Origin: Fratercula arctica
Taxonomy: Eukaryota; Chordata; Aves; Charadriiformes; Alcidae
Length of the DNA stretch: 64,000 nt
Assembly (NCBI GenBank): GCA_947846985.1
Contig: CANTUZ010000002.1
Location: 55,694,885 to 55,758,884, forward strand
Direction of reading: 5' to 3'
Shown: positions 50,908-62,779 of the stretch, piece after piece
How the letters are laid out: each line of letters begins with the position of its first letter
Numbering within the stretch: the first letter of the stretch is position 1
Notes under the pieces: model-generated
Seen by the model: only the letters and a program-made list of their open reading frames with translations
What the model was told of the DNA's origin: nothing
Database searches by the model: none
Made by a program: the position numbers and the translations under genes

Positions 50908-51383
50908 CGGTTCAAGAAGGACAGGGAACTGCTGGAGAAGGTGCAGCAAAGGGCTACCAAGATGATTAGGGGACTGGAACACCTCTCTTATGAGGAAAGG
51001 CTGAGGGACTTGGGTCTCTTCAGTCTGGAAAAAAGACGGCTGAGGGGGGATCTTATCAACACTTATAAATACTTAAAGGGTGGGCATCAGGAGGAGGGGG
51101 CCAGGCTCTTTTCAGTAGTGCCCGGCAACAGGACAAGAGGTAATGGGCACAAACTTGAGCATAGGAAGTTCCACCTAAACATGAGAAGGAACTTCTTTAC
51201 TTTGAGGGTGACAGAGCACTGGAACAGGCTGCCTAGAAAGGTAGTGGAGTCTCTGTCTCTGGAGACATTCAAAACCTGCCTGGATGCGTTCGTGTGCAGC
51301 CTGCTCTAGGTGAACCTGCTCTGGCAGGGGGGGATGATCTCCAGAGGTCCCTTCCAACCCCTATCATTCTGTGATTCTGCGAT
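50908..51383 (+). mobile_element. CR1 LINE copy, antisense to VPS41
   Basis: The plus strand opens in mid-ORF2 ([19 protein letters not shown]) and stays open to a stop at 51309. A short 3' UTR and the terminal words ATTCTGTGATTCTGCGAT follow. It is nearly identical, apart from orientation, to the 3' 470 bp of the copy at 43479-44255; most residues of the encoded C-terminus agree. Because VPS41 is on the minus strand, this copy is transcribed as antisense CR1 in the VPS41 pre-mRNA. Confidence 0.95.
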
Positions 51384-52116
51384 ACACCCATGGAAAATGA
51401 GAGGAAGGAAAAGGAAGAAATAGTGGAAAGGCTGAACTATTCTTTAAATAAATCCATGAGTAAATCCAACCCTGCTCTCAAATGGTCCACAAAACATTCT
51501 TCTTCGTAAAACAAAGATTGATGAAAAAAAACACTTTCAATCTGATTCATGACTAATATGGAAACATACATAAAAATCTTAGTCTTACATTGCCTCCCAT
51601 TCAAAGGCAGATTCCCTGGCCTGTTGTGGGAGTTAATTTACAATTAATTTTATTAAAAAAAGAAAAAGAAAAGAAAAAAGGAAACATTAACCAATCTTCC
51701 ACTTCAGCAAAATATAATACTGTAATACAAAGCTTCTGAGATGTATTAAGAATAAAATATTTGTTTTATTTCTCCCCTCTCTTCAAACTGACAGTATTAT
51801 TCTTCTCTTGGAGATTGTCTCGAAAATACTGCCCCCCAACCTGCTCCCCATAGCCCCCCAACACCTCCAAAGCCCCAGCAAAACACCAAATCAGAAATGC
51901 AGTAACACAATATACGGAGTTAAGACATCATATGAATAATCTGCGCTTTGTTTTATTTTCTAAATCATGTTATTTGGTTCTACTGACTGCATACCAACTT
52001 TGTCTTTGGGAAAGTGTGTTAAGCGATATTAGACAATACATCATATATTTTTGCAACATAAACTTTAAGACAAGATTAAAAGCACGTTGTAATTTATCAC
52101 CGTAAGCATTACTTAC
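51384..52116 (-). other. VPS41 intron, nothing else seen
   Basis: AT-rich intron with an AAAAGAAA-type purine tract near 51655-51680. No gene was recognised. Confidence 0.55.
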
Positions 52117-52171
52117 TCAGAAGATAGACTGTCTCTTCTACAAAGTTCCTCTGTTGGCAGATCTCAAGAGC
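52117..52171 (-). CDS. VPS41: VPS41 short exon (clathrin-repeat region)
   Basis: A 55 bp exon on the minus strand with acceptor TTCAAG and donor GTAAGT. It encodes ALEICQQRNFVEETVYLL plus one base of the serine completed in the next exon. It matches the conserved VPS41 sequence between the CPLEK and MGNSRSALK segments. The incoming phase is 0 and the outgoing phase is 1. Confidence 0.95.
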
Positions 52172-55106
52172 CTTGAATTTAAAGGAAGGGAGGAGGGAAA
52201 GAGAATACAGGGAACCATGTAACACAATATTTTATTAATCACAAATGCTGCAAGAGGCTTAAAGACATTTTCCCATGAAGTTGCATTACTCATTTTGACA
52301 GGAACACAGCTCCCTTAATATGTACTGTCAGGTCCTCTGGCATTAATTAAGAGGAGAAACTTCATGGCATTTCCCCCCCCCCCCCCCCCCCCTCCAAGAT
52401 TAAATAAATCTGGGAACAGGACAGGTATTTCGGTCTGGATTATGCCAATCTCTACCTTTAAATCTATTAAATCTACTGGCAACTTCTTTCTTCAGCTTCC
52501 AAAAGTTAGTTAATCCAAAAGCATTAAGGTTATCTGCTGTCAAGACTTGCTTCCTGTGGGTGGACTTATGAGATCTCTAGTGATGGAGGTCTCTTGACGT
52601 TAATTCATAACACAAGACTGCAGATCTCCTCAGGGTAATCAGAATGGTTTTGGGAGGTAGAAAGTACCCTCCAAATTTTGCACCAGTGACCTCCAAGAAG
52701 ACAATACAAAAATAATCTAGTGCAAATACGAAAGAATAAGAAGGAAGCATTTCTTGTAACTTTGGTTTAAAGACTTGAGGGCTAAATACCACAAGCAGTT
52801 ACAGAATCTGTGTGTAGTTGAAAAACACTTAGCACAATTACCAAAACTACCAAACTGATTACCAATAAGTTTTTAGTAACAGAAAACTGTCAGGGCTGGT
52901 AAACCATAAATGATGCCATGTCTGCTTCCAATTTGGAAGCAGAAAGCAGACTCAAGACCCATGGCATTCCTGTGAAGACAACTGTTTACCAATAAAGACT
53001 TTCATACTTGGAAATCAAAACCATAAATGCATAAGATACAGCTATAGCTAAAGATGTAGGCAGGAATTAACTTTTCCTTCCATTCTCAAATTATTTCAGA
53101 TGAGCTACTATGAAGACTGGAGATACAGACAATGGATTTCAGGGTAGAGGTAAGTGAATTACCAACAAGATACTTCAGGGGAATGAAGGTATGAATAATA
53201 TTAATAAGTTATAAACACAGTTGACAGCCTTTTTTCTCTCCACTTCGAAGCTAAACTACAAAGTACTGGGTATTCAGTATTTCTGGATGCTGCACATTTA
53301 TTGACTGTCATGCTCCCTCTAGAGGAAAACAGGGAACATTGATGCTTCTCTTACAGTTCATTTTATAAAACATTTGCTAAACTGCACTTGAATAAAAGTG
53401 GCTTACCTTTAAAAAACAAGAATTATTTCTCCCTGCTAGGTTTATAATTTCTTTAAAGCAATAATAAGCGTGAATTTGTTCAAATATCATCAGTTTTTGC
53501 AATTTATACGCTGCACTGGAATCTGCTTAACAGGTCTGAAAATATTGGTAACTGTGAAATTCTTGGTGACCGTTTTATTTCTTTGGAACAAAGACTTGCA
53601 TGTGACAGAAAGTGTTACTATGTGATGTACAGGAAGAAGTATAATTACAGAATAAGCAGTGACAGTAAATTCAACTAAGTTTTATACAGTGTTGGTACCT
53701 TTTCCCTCTTCTTTAGCTTCCTACTGAAACATATTAACATTTTAATTTAAGGTTAGAATGACACTTTTTCTAACACCCTTTTCTCTCTCTTCAGTGACTA
53801 TGGCACCAGACCTCTCAAAGGTTCACAGGTCTCTGACATATTGTTGCTCACAGCCTGTAACTTCAGCGGAGCAGTGCCAGCAAGGCGCTTGCATCATTTA
53901 CACACTGCACTTCTCTGCACCACCCATGACTGAAGATAGGTGGCTAGATCCGCACTAACTAAAACAAGTTTGCACCAAAAGAAAAAAAGATTTGCAGGTA
54001 AGGTTTTATACATAAACCCACGATCATGTAAATCATACATAAGGCAAAAACTAAGAGAGAATTAGAGAGTTAAATAGGCCAACATTGTAGACAAAAGTCT
54101 CTGGACGGAAACCTCTCAGGCTCATTGACTGAAAAGATCAGTGAGACAACCTAGTTTTGTGCAATGGTTTCAACAAAGACCAAGCCTGCAATCCTAACAA
54201 AGTATTTTCCAGTGTTTCCTACTGTTGCACAGTAAAGTTGACAAAAGCATGCAAAACAAGAGAGGTGCCAGGAACGGTACTAGATCTCTTTAGAATGTCA
54301 ACCATGCAAAATACAATGTTACATTTAAAACTACTCCACTGGTGTCATCACTACAGTTGCATACAGAGAGGCATCCTTTCACAAGGTCTGCTCTGCTCGG
54401 CCATTAACAGCAACAAATACAAATATTAAAAAACTCACCCAATGAAAGAGGAAAATTTAAATTTACATTTGATTCACTTTAATTCAAACAGCGGAAAAAA
54501 ACCAAGACTGCCTTTATTTTTTAATTTGACAAGAGCAAGCAAGGAAAGAAAATGTAAAAACGTCAAAGAAGGTGGAAACATGGTACTGTGAAAAACCCCA
54601 AGTCTATTACTAGTGGAAGTACAAAGAGAAAATACTTTTAGCTCTGCTAGTTCAGTGACTTGTTATATCGTGTATATTATTGGAAAGTAACTTAGGACCT
54701 TAGAACGCAAAGCTAGAAAAACTCCAGTTAGAGCTACTCATTTTTCAAGATATAACACTGACTAGTCCCAGATTTGGCAAAACGATTGTCGATTTCTTGC
54801 AACTACAATTCGCTGTGCAGTCAGGCCAGGCACTGATGCGTAGATATGCTGCAGGTATGCATCAAGTGCAAATTCAGAAATTCTGCATTAAAATTCCCCA
54901 CCGATTCCTGCCCTGTGAGCTGAGAGAGGAAAGTCTCAGCTGTTGGCTAGGCTCTGCAAACCAAACTTCTGCAGGGGATGGTCACAAACTCAAAGGATCC
55001 CTCCTTTTGGCAGTAGAGGGCAGCACCAGACACAATTACAAATTCACAACACTACAAGCTACAGACATGAAAATCGAGGACCTGCGTTTAGATTTTGTGG
55101 GCTTAC
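52172..55106 (-). other. VPS41 intron
   Basis: AT-rich intron. It holds a run of 20 C at 52373-52392, which is G20 in the VPS41 transcript about 200 bases before the acceptor of the exon at 52117-52171. No mobile element was recognised. Confidence 0.6.
52373..52392. repeat. Homopolymer C(20)
   Basis: Twenty uninterrupted C on the plus strand inside a VPS41 intron. Similar 16-base runs occur at 28956-28971 and 35086-35101. Run lengths may be inexact because homopolymers are error-prone in sequencing. Confidence 0.9.
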
Positions 55107-55244
55107 CTTCTCTAGCGGACAGTGCGTGCTGTCTCTGAGAAATGGTAGTAAATTTGGACGATCGTATTCAGCATACAGGCTGATCTGTTTCTCATGATAT
55201 CGCTGGCCTTTATGGTGGTCTCTCTTGAAAAGCTTGTGCAAATA
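55107..55244 (-). CDS. VPS41: VPS41 exon (clathrin-repeat region)
   Basis: The exon has an acceptor CCTAG, 138 coding bases and a donor GTAAGC after a lysine codon. It encodes YLHKLFKRDHHKGQRYHEKQ and then ISLYAEYDRPNLLPFLRDST followed by HCPLEK. It is essentially identical to vertebrate VPS41 as I remember it. Phase 0 on both sides. Confidence 0.97.
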
Positions 55245-56506
55245 CTAGGAATCAAAAGAGAGAATCAGAACTCAAAACCACTTAGGTAATATTATTTGTT
55301 CCCCGCTAACAAAAACCTCCTAATTTTCTCAGGAATGTGATAACATATACTAAAAGGCACGGAGATTAAATCCTGATTCAAAAGACTAATTTTACATTTT
55401 TCTGAAGTACCCTCATCACAGCATCTCCAAAACCAGCTCTATAAAACAGGTTTTCAGCAACAGTTAAGAAACTGTCCTTGAACCTTCAATGAAACTACTC
55501 AATTTTGAGTTTTACAGAAAACTCGGACAAATGTGTCAAACGAAGCGTTTTGGTTATCTAGATATGCTTGACCATTAACAGATAACTACAGATCAAATTT
55601 TTACCACATTAAATGTTTTAACCAAAGTACCTAAAAGTACAGATACTGGGGCAAAGCTCCTTCTCTATAGACGAGCACAGAAAAGCCTTGCGAATCATTT
55701 GGAGACTCACTTTTACGCAAAGGGAAGCAGGCTTCACACTTTGAAACTGATGCATCCCTTCCATAAACTGAGGGTCAGTCAGTTGTCTTTGCAAAGCTCT
55801 TGGGCTGTGGGCTGCACACTTCACAGAGCTGTTTCCTATAATCAGATCTCTAACAAATAAACCCGCTCTCCACCAGATCGATGCCCTGAGCCCAGCTTGT
55901 GCAGAGCAGCAAGTTAAACTTCCCTCTCTAATACAGCCCAAGCCCACAGTTACACGTTACGTATTCCACTGACAGCACGTTCAAACCAAAGAGGTGCTTT
56001 TGGAATAGCAATGTGGAGCCACGGCCTTACAGTGATATTGTAATTCTGCACAAACAAGAAGAATCCTGCAGCGTATGGGAGTCGCAGCTCTAGAAAGACA
56101 AGCAGTTCACTGTCTCTATGGATCAGCAAAACATTGCTTCGGAGTTGCACCCAACATCCAATCCCATTTTTGTGTAAGGAGAAAGGAGGGATACAAGCCA
56201 GAAGTAATTGACCAGAGAAGACAAGTGTCTGCAATGCCACAAGGAGTACCTCACGGTATGTTAACAAGTAAATGATATGTTATCAAGTTCTCACACATAC
56301 ACATTTAAAATTTATTTTACTATTGTAAAAATGCTATGGCCGTGTTAAAAAATGGATTAGCAAAAGTAGCCACTTTGGCTCACTGATGATTTATGACATT
56401 TTTGTGTCATGTGCACTTTGACAGGACAACCGCATCTGTAAAAGAGACACCCAGAAAAGAGTTTATTCAGCTCAACTTGAAACCAACAGAATATAGAAAT
56501 ATTTAC
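55245..56506 (-). other. VPS41 intron, nothing else seen
   Basis: Intron with a few short open frames on both strands. None is recognised. Confidence 0.55.
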
Positions 56507-56557
56507 CACATGCTGTAGCTCAGGCCTGTTCTCTAATTCTTCAACAACTCTGTCAAT
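56507..56557 (-). CDS. VPS41: VPS41 short exon (17 codons)
   Basis: A 51 bp exon between acceptor TTTCAG and donor GTAAAT. It encodes IDRVVEELENRPELQHV. Phase 0 on both sides. Mammals have IKK where this bird has IDR at the start, by memory. Confidence 0.94.
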
Positions 56558-56683
56558 CTGAAAGAAAATAAGTAAGACCCAACAGATCAGCAAACTTGTG
56601 ATGAACATCACATTTACAGGTCTGAAAGGATGAGTAATACAAGAAAGCATTGGACTGCCATGCCATAAACTTATTATACTCAC
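56558..56683 (-). other. VPS41 intron of about 126 bp
   Basis: A very short intron joining two short exons on the minus strand, with GTGAGT donor and TTTCAG acceptor. Confidence 0.85.
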
Positions 56684-56725
56684 GGAAATTTTATCTTCAT
56701 TATCCAAAAGCATGTCTACAGCTTT
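56684..56725 (-). CDS. VPS41: VPS41 micro-exon (14 codons)
   Basis: A 42 bp exon with acceptor TTTAG and donor GTGAGT. It encodes KAVDMLLDNEDKIS. It joins the MDFDSE end of the upstream exon exactly as in vertebrate VPS41. Phase 0 on both sides. Confidence 0.94.
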
Positions 56726-57589
56726 CTAAAGTAAAGAAAGAGAACCCAATTAAGAAACAGGTACACACATTTTCCTCACACTCCATATAGTATTACGCTT
56801 GTTCACTGATGGGTATCGGATGAATATTGCAGACGTACTCTTTTCAGCAATAGTAATTCAGGGAGCAGTTTGCATAACATCAGCATTCCCCAACAGCACA
56901 GCATTACAGAACACATCATGTATTCTTTCAGAATACTTCTCCTAAGTTTCCACACTAATAGCAATCAATGTTGCACGCTTGTATTGCAGGTGAAGTATGC
57001 CTATCAAATCGTGGGTCACTGAAGGCCACTGTCAAATGATGTAGAAATACTATTTGTCCCATTGCAAAAGGGAACTGCAGGGTGATGGCTGTATAGGAAA
57101 CACATGACTCAACCTGCCTTACAACCGTAATCCTCCAAACTATCTGCACACCGATACCATAACACAAGCAGACAAGACCATGTAAGCAGACTGGCCACCA
57201 GGATTCTGCTTCTGCTTCCTCTTAGAAGAGCAAACTTTACTTCACATTCAAATAATACAAAACCATAGATTTCTGATATGATTTACTCTATTTAATAAAA
57301 AAGAATTATACTCTTTTTTCCCCATGCAGTTTAGAATAGGCATACCAAAGATTGTCATCTTTGGTACAGACGGCTGCATATTTTAGCTCCAGTGCTTAAG
57401 CCACCACTGCACTGAAAGTGCAGATCTACTTGCTTTCTCCCCAAGGATCACACCAAAACTCATTTGCTGATGTTTTATAGGCAACTGGGTAGAAAGAAGA
57501 TTGAATTCATTAAAAAACATGTACTACTTGTTTTTGGAATTAGGTTAATAGCCTTGCAAACTTTCAGAAGCTATAAGAAAAAAAGTATT
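56726..57589 (-). other. VPS41 intron, left part
   Basis: Unique intron sequence before the large CR1 element. No feature was recognised. Confidence 0.5.
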
Positions 57590-57663
57590 TGTGAGCACAG
57601 GTAGTGTTTTCCTCAATCCTCCCAGTAATGGAGGGAGACTGCAGAAGAAACAAGCAAGCCCAG

Positions 57664-57840
57664 GATGTCAATACCTGGCTCAAGGACTGGTGCCTCCGTC
57701 AAAACTTTGTGTTTTTAAACCACAGAAGAGCCTTCTAGAGACAAGGTATGCTGAGGCCTGATGCGATCCACCTGTCCTGATTAGGAAAATGCACCTTTGG
57801 GCGTAAGCTGGTGGGACTGATCGAGAGAGCTTTAAACTAG
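57664..57840 (+). pseudogene. CR1 ORF1 C-terminal remnant (esterase-like domain)
   Basis: One frame of 59 codons, starting DVNTWLKDWCLRQNFVFLNH, with two internal stops and ending LVGLIERALN and a stop. The 'RPDAIHLS' word corresponds to the Asp-x-x-His-Leu block of the SGNH esterase domain found at the end of CR1 ORF1. The upstream part of ORF1 is missing. Confidence 0.75.
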
Positions 57841-57949
57841 AATCAACAGGGGAAGGGGATACCAACAGGTAACTTGGCAGTAGGTAAGTCAAGGGTTGGC
57901 ATGGCATCGCCTGAGGGCGGCAATGCTAGCGGGAACATTTACACTGCTC

Positions 57950-60712
57950 CAGGGAGCATGGAGGGCTCAGGAGCATATCTGAAATGCTTGCACACCAATG
58001 CACACAGTATGAGACAGAAAGAGGATGAACTGGAAGCGTTGGTTAGCTCCCAGAGCTATGGTATCACTGGTGAGATTGGTAGAATGAGTCCCACAGCTGA
58101 AGTGCTGGAATGGAAGGCTACTGGCTGTTCGGAAGAGATAGGCAGGACAGGCGAGGTGGAAGGGTTGCACCGTATGTAAGGGAGAGGTTTGATTATACCA
58201 CCCTTACAGTTAGCGATGATGTGGTTGAGAGCCTCTGGGTGAGGATCAGGGGGATGGAAAACAAAGGAGATGTTAAGTGGGTGTCTACTACCGATTGCCC
58301 AACCAGGATGTAAGGACTGATGAGTTATTCTACAGGCAATGAGGAGGAATTTCTGGGTCAGCAGCCTTATGAGAAATTTCAATTTCCCAGACATCAACTG
58401 GGAATTATCATACTGCTGTGAGAAGCAGGTCTTGGAAATTCCTGAATTTTATAGGACAGAATTTCGTGTCCCAAGTACTCAGTGCGCCAACTAGGAAAGA
58501 CGCCCTCCTCCTTTGTGACTAAAGAAGGACTCATTGGGGATGTGATGGTAGGTGGATGTCTTGGCCACAACGAGTGATCACGAAATGGTTGAGTTTAAAA
58601 TTTTCAATGTTAATAAGAAAAAAACCAGCGGAGTTGCTACCCTGGATTTCAGGAGAGCAAACTTTAAGCTACTCAAGGAGCTACTTAGCAGTGTCCCCTA
58701 GGAATCTGCTTTTGAGGGCTTAGGGGTCCATGAGTGATGGTCAGTTCTGAAGAACCACCTTTTAAAAGCACATCAGCAGGCAATCCCATTGTGTCCTAAG
58801 TCAAGCAAGTGGGACAGAAGACCAGCTTGTATGAACAGGGAATTCTGCTTGGAAGTCAGGAGGAAAAAGAAATTGTATGATCTCTGGAAGCGAGGTCAGG
58901 CTTCACAGGAAGAGGACAGAGCTGTTGTTCTTATACACAGGGAGAAGACACGGAAGACCAGCTCAATTAGAGTTGAAACTGTCCATGTTGTTTCAGAAGG
59001 CTTTTAAAACTATGTTAATAGCAAGAGGAGGTCTAAAGACAACACTGGACCAATATTTGTTGAAGACGGTCACCTGACAAATAGGGATGAAACTAAAGCA
59101 GAGACATTAAATATTTTTTTTGCCTCAGTCTTTAATAATACTGATAAACCTTGGGCTGCCTGGTCCCCTGAGTCAGAAGACCATAACTGTGGGAATAGTG
59201 ACTTTCCATTTGTGGACACTGAAATTTTAAGAGACCAGCTGTATCAGTTGAACGTTCATAACTCCATGGAGCCTGATGGGATTCATCCCAGAGTAATGAA
59301 GCAGCTAGCAGATGCTATGGCAGGACCCCTCTCAATCATCTACAAAAGGTCTTGGGACCCTGGGAAGGTCCCTGCTGGCTGGAAGCTAGTCAATGTTAGT
59401 CAAATATACAAGAAGGGCGCGAGAGAAGACCCAGGAAACTACAAAACTGTTACTCTAACCCGAGATCCTAGAAAAATTATGGAGAAGATCATACTGGGTG
59501 CTATAGAAAGACATTTAAAGAATAATGCAATTATCAGGCACAGTCAACATGGGTTCACAAAGGGAAAGTCCTGTTTAACCAATCTGATATCCTTCTACAG
59601 TAAGTTCACCTGCCTAGTGGATGAAGGGAAGGTGGTGGATCTATTTTTTCTGGATTTTAGTAAGGTTTTGATACTGTCCCTCACAGCATCCTTCTGGACA
59701 AGCTGTCCAGCTGTGAGATGAGTGGGTTCACAGTGTGCTGGGCAAAGAACTGGCTGAACGGCACAGCTCAAAGGGTTGCAGTGAATGGGGCTACGTCTGG
59801 CTGGTGACCAGTCACCAGCAGTGTTCCTCAGGGCTCAATTCTAGGGCCAGTTCTGTTGAATCCTTTTATCAATGATCTGGATGCAGGAGTTGAATGCGCC
59901 CTTAGCAAGTTTGCTGATGATACTAAACTGGGAGGTGCTGTTGACTCTCTCAAGGGACAAGAGGCCTTGCAGGGGGATCTGGATAGACTGGAGCATTGGG
60001 CTATGATTAATGGGATGAAATTTAACAAGTCGAAATGCCAGATTCCTCACCTCGGATGGTGTAATGCCAGGCACAAGTATAAATTAGGAGACAAGTGGCT
60101 GGAGAGAAGCCCTGCAGAAAGGTGTCTGGAGGTGCTGGAGACAGGAGGCTCAACAAGAGTCAGCAGTGGGCCCTGGGAACCAAGACGGCAAACCCCATCC
60201 TGGGGTGCATCAAGCACAGCATAACCAGCCGGTCCAAAAAGGTGATTACCCTGCTGTATTTAGAGCTGGTGCTGCCTCACCTTGTGTATTATGTGTGGTC
60301 CTGGGCCCCACCATTAAAAAAGGATGTTAAGGTCCTTGAATGCATCCCGAGGAGGGCATCAAAGCTGCTGAAGGGGCTGGAAGCTCCTCTGAGGAGCGGC
60401 TATGGACTTTGGGCTTGTCTAGTTTGGAAAGCAGGAGGCTGAGCAGTGACCTCACTGCTCTCTGCAGCTTCCTGAGGAGGGGAAGTGGAGAGGGAGGTGC
60501 TGATCTCTTCTCCCTGGTACCCAGTGCCAGGACAGGTGGGAATGGCTCAAAGCTGCGCCCATCAGGGGAGGTTCAGCCTTGACATGAGAAAACATTTCTT
60601 TACCAAGAGGGTGGTCAAACATTGGAACAGGGTTCCTGGAGAGGTGATTGATGCCCCAAGCCTGTCAGTGTTTAAAAGGCATTTGGACAATGCCCTTAAC
60701 AACATGCTTTAA
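57950..60712 (+). pseudogene. CR1 ORF2 pseudogene (endonuclease and reverse transcriptase)
   Basis: The endonuclease start LKCLHTNAHSMRQKEDELEA (about 57978) is followed by RRDR/RRGGRVAPYVRERFDYT-like sequence in a second frame (about 58140-58195) and a NFPDINWEL word (about 58382). The reverse transcriptase shows DGIHPRVMKQLADAM (about 59274), HGFTKGKSCLTNLISFYSK (about 59548), LFFLDFSK (about 59641, with a frame break right after) and FADD at 59910-59921. The C-terminal HWNRVPGEVIDAPSLS follows near 60620. At least five frame changes separate these parts. Confidence 0.9.
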
Positions 60713-60799
60713 CTTGGTCAGCCCTGAAGTGGTCAAGCAGTGGGACTAGATGGTTGTTGCAGGTCCCTTCCAACTGAAATTGTCTATTCTATTCTATTA

Positions 60800-61094
60800 A
60801 TTGACTGCAGTGAAAGAAAAGTGGCAAGTACATTTAACGTATGCCTCAGAATAAATTCACTGCCTCCTTTCCATTGCTTATTAATAGCATTATTTGATTA
60901 GAAATGCAGAAAGAATATCATCATGAAAGTCTACTTGAGAATCACAGCAATGATCTTGGATCTGGTACACTTCTCACTGTGAGTGAGACACAGCAAACAC
61001 TCTCTGCCTCAAAACTATCTTTAGCTCATTTGTTTTTAATCTGTTAAAATATCTTTAGTTGAAAGTGAATATAAAATCATTAAGATCACCATAC
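60800..61094 (-). other. VPS41 intron, right part
   Basis: Unique intron sequence between the CR1 3' end and the next exon. No feature was seen. Confidence 0.55.
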
Positions 61095-61239
61095 CTCTGA
61101 ATCAAAATCCATGAGCAGAACAATTTTGTCTCTGATAGAACTGAAAAGATTGTGCTTGTGGATCAACTGGAAGACGTCTTTATGTCTCAGAGTTAGGTAA
61201 ATTTCTAGGGCTCTGCCATAGCGCTGGTCGTAGGTATAT
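61095..61239 (-). CDS. VPS41: VPS41 exon (clathrin-repeat region)
   Basis: The exon has a TATCAG acceptor, 145 coding bases and a GTATGG donor after a glutamate codon. With two bases from the previous exon it encodes LYTYDQRYGRALEIYLTLRH and then KDVFQLIHKHNLFSSIRDKI and VLLMDFDSE. This is the core of the clathrin-heavy-chain-type repeat that supports HOPS assembly. Compared with mammals as remembered, QR replaces KN and R replaces K at conservative sites. Confidence 0.97.
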
Positions 61240-62148
61240 CTGATAAAAAACAGTATTGTAATACACATGATCTTACATATCTAAGGGTAGGAAAATTACC
61301 TATGAGAGAATATATAAGTGTACTCTATGATGTAAAGCTTGTTAGGATGCTGGTTGATTTGATGAATATCTAAATAGTTGCTGTGATTTGCTTTTCTTAA
61401 AAGGAAATAAACCACTGGGCAACACTAATTTTAACTCTGTTGATATCACCCACCGCATTTGTGTTCTGACCTGCATTTTCATTTTCCCATTTTCAAACCA
61501 CAAGGGAAGCCACACAAAATGCTAGCTTTTCTATTTTTGGAAACTAACTGGAACTCTCTTCAGAGGTAAAAAACTTTGTTGTCTTAAAATTTTGGGGTAG
61601 ACTATAACACAGCAATAGACAGTAGCTTTGCTTTCGTCAAAGCAGCAGTATGAAAAGAACTTAACATGGCAATCAGTCTGAGAAAACCAAAGAGCTTTAT
61701 GCTTGTACGACGTAGCCTAGAACCAGATCAGTTTTGGCACATTTTCCAGCCACATACTTCCAACCATGCAGTAAACATAAATATACTACTTTTGAAATAG
61801 TGGGGAAACAAGATCTTATTTTCCTGTGCGTAATTCTGAAATGCACACTTCACAAAAGACACTTCCTCTGACAGCGTAAAAGAGGAATGCTAGCTATTTG
61901 CTTTGGAAAAAGGAGTAGCAAATCCAATCTTATGCTCTACTCTTTCCTTTCATACTCAGCATACACTTTATAAGGAAGGGAAAAGAATTGCTAAGCTGTG
62001 CAATCAGCAGAGTGGAGAGCAGAGAAAGCTGATACTCTGCAGACTGCTGCAGATATTTCTGTTAAGAGATTTAGGCAGATATTAATAAATTATATAGTGT
62101 ACTATTTCAAGCTTACTTTTTGTAACAGGAGTTTAAAATTGTACTCAC
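61240..62148 (-). other. VPS41 intron, nothing else seen
   Basis: AT-rich intron. No mobile element or RNA gene was recognised. Confidence 0.6.
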
Positions 62149-62276
62149 AATTCTGCAAGTGTTCGTAGCAAAGTCCTGTTCTGGGGATCTTTCTTCAGGT
62201 GATCCACTACAGCTTGAACTATGATTGTGTTGTTGTAGAGATCTCCAGGCCACTCTTTTATCAGGGTTGCAAACCC
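62149..62276 (-). CDS. VPS41: VPS41 exon (mid-protein helical region)
   Basis: The exon has a TTAG acceptor, 128 coding bases and a GTGAGT donor. It encodes GFATLIKEWPGDLYNNTIIV and then QAVVDHLKKDPQNRTLLRTL and AE, leaving two bases of a leucine codon. It matches vertebrate VPS41 between the ESDYE and LYTYD segments. Incoming phase 0, outgoing phase 2. Confidence 0.96.
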
Positions 62277-62779
62277 CTAAAAGTATAAAAGATTGTAACA
62301 GAAACAGAAAGAACTGCCCAAGGAACATTTCAAAACATCAAAGCTTCAGCTAAGCCTCTGAGATGATACCTGCTGTGCTTCACCTCTAAGCCACTTTTAC
62401 GTGCCCACAGACGCGCACAGTGCAGCACACAGATTTTCCTTCTGAGGGCAATGTTATTAAGATTCATGAAGCTGGGTCTCTTTCAGGTGCTGTATGCTTT
62501 GTGCAGCACCTCAACCGCTTGTGCTACAGTAAACAAACTAAAAATAATAGTATTAATAAAAAGTAACGAATCTCACACTATTTGTGTGCTCTGAAGAACA
62601 TCCTACCTATTCTTTTAAAAATCTAAACCAAAAGTCATCTTTTTAACCTTTTCGTTATCGTTAAATTGTCCACTGAAAATCTCTTTGAATACAACAGGGA
62701 ATTGCTATCAGAATTCCACATTGCTGAGGGTGTTTTGCTGGCAATAGGTATTACATGTGGACACGTCAGGCTGCAGTAC
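62277..62779 (-). other. VPS41 intron, nothing else seen
   Basis: Intron of about 500 bp with no recognised element. Confidence 0.6.

Larger units (their letters stand above)
57590..60799 (+). mobile_element. Nearly full-coding-length CR1 LINE, inactive
   Basis: This is the longest mobile element in the window. In order it holds: the end of ORF1 (57664-57840), the ORF2 endonuclease region (about 57950-58430), reverse transcriptase (about 59200-60150), the CR1 C-terminal domain (to 60712), and a 3' UTR ending ATTCTATTCTATTA. It is 5'-truncated within ORF1 and broken by several frameshifts and stops. It lies antisense to VPS41 in the intron between the exons at 56684 and 61095. The left edge is uncertain by about 60 bp. 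It is more decayed than the CR1 copies at 43.5 and 50.9 kb and belongs to another subfamily. Confidence 0.92.
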
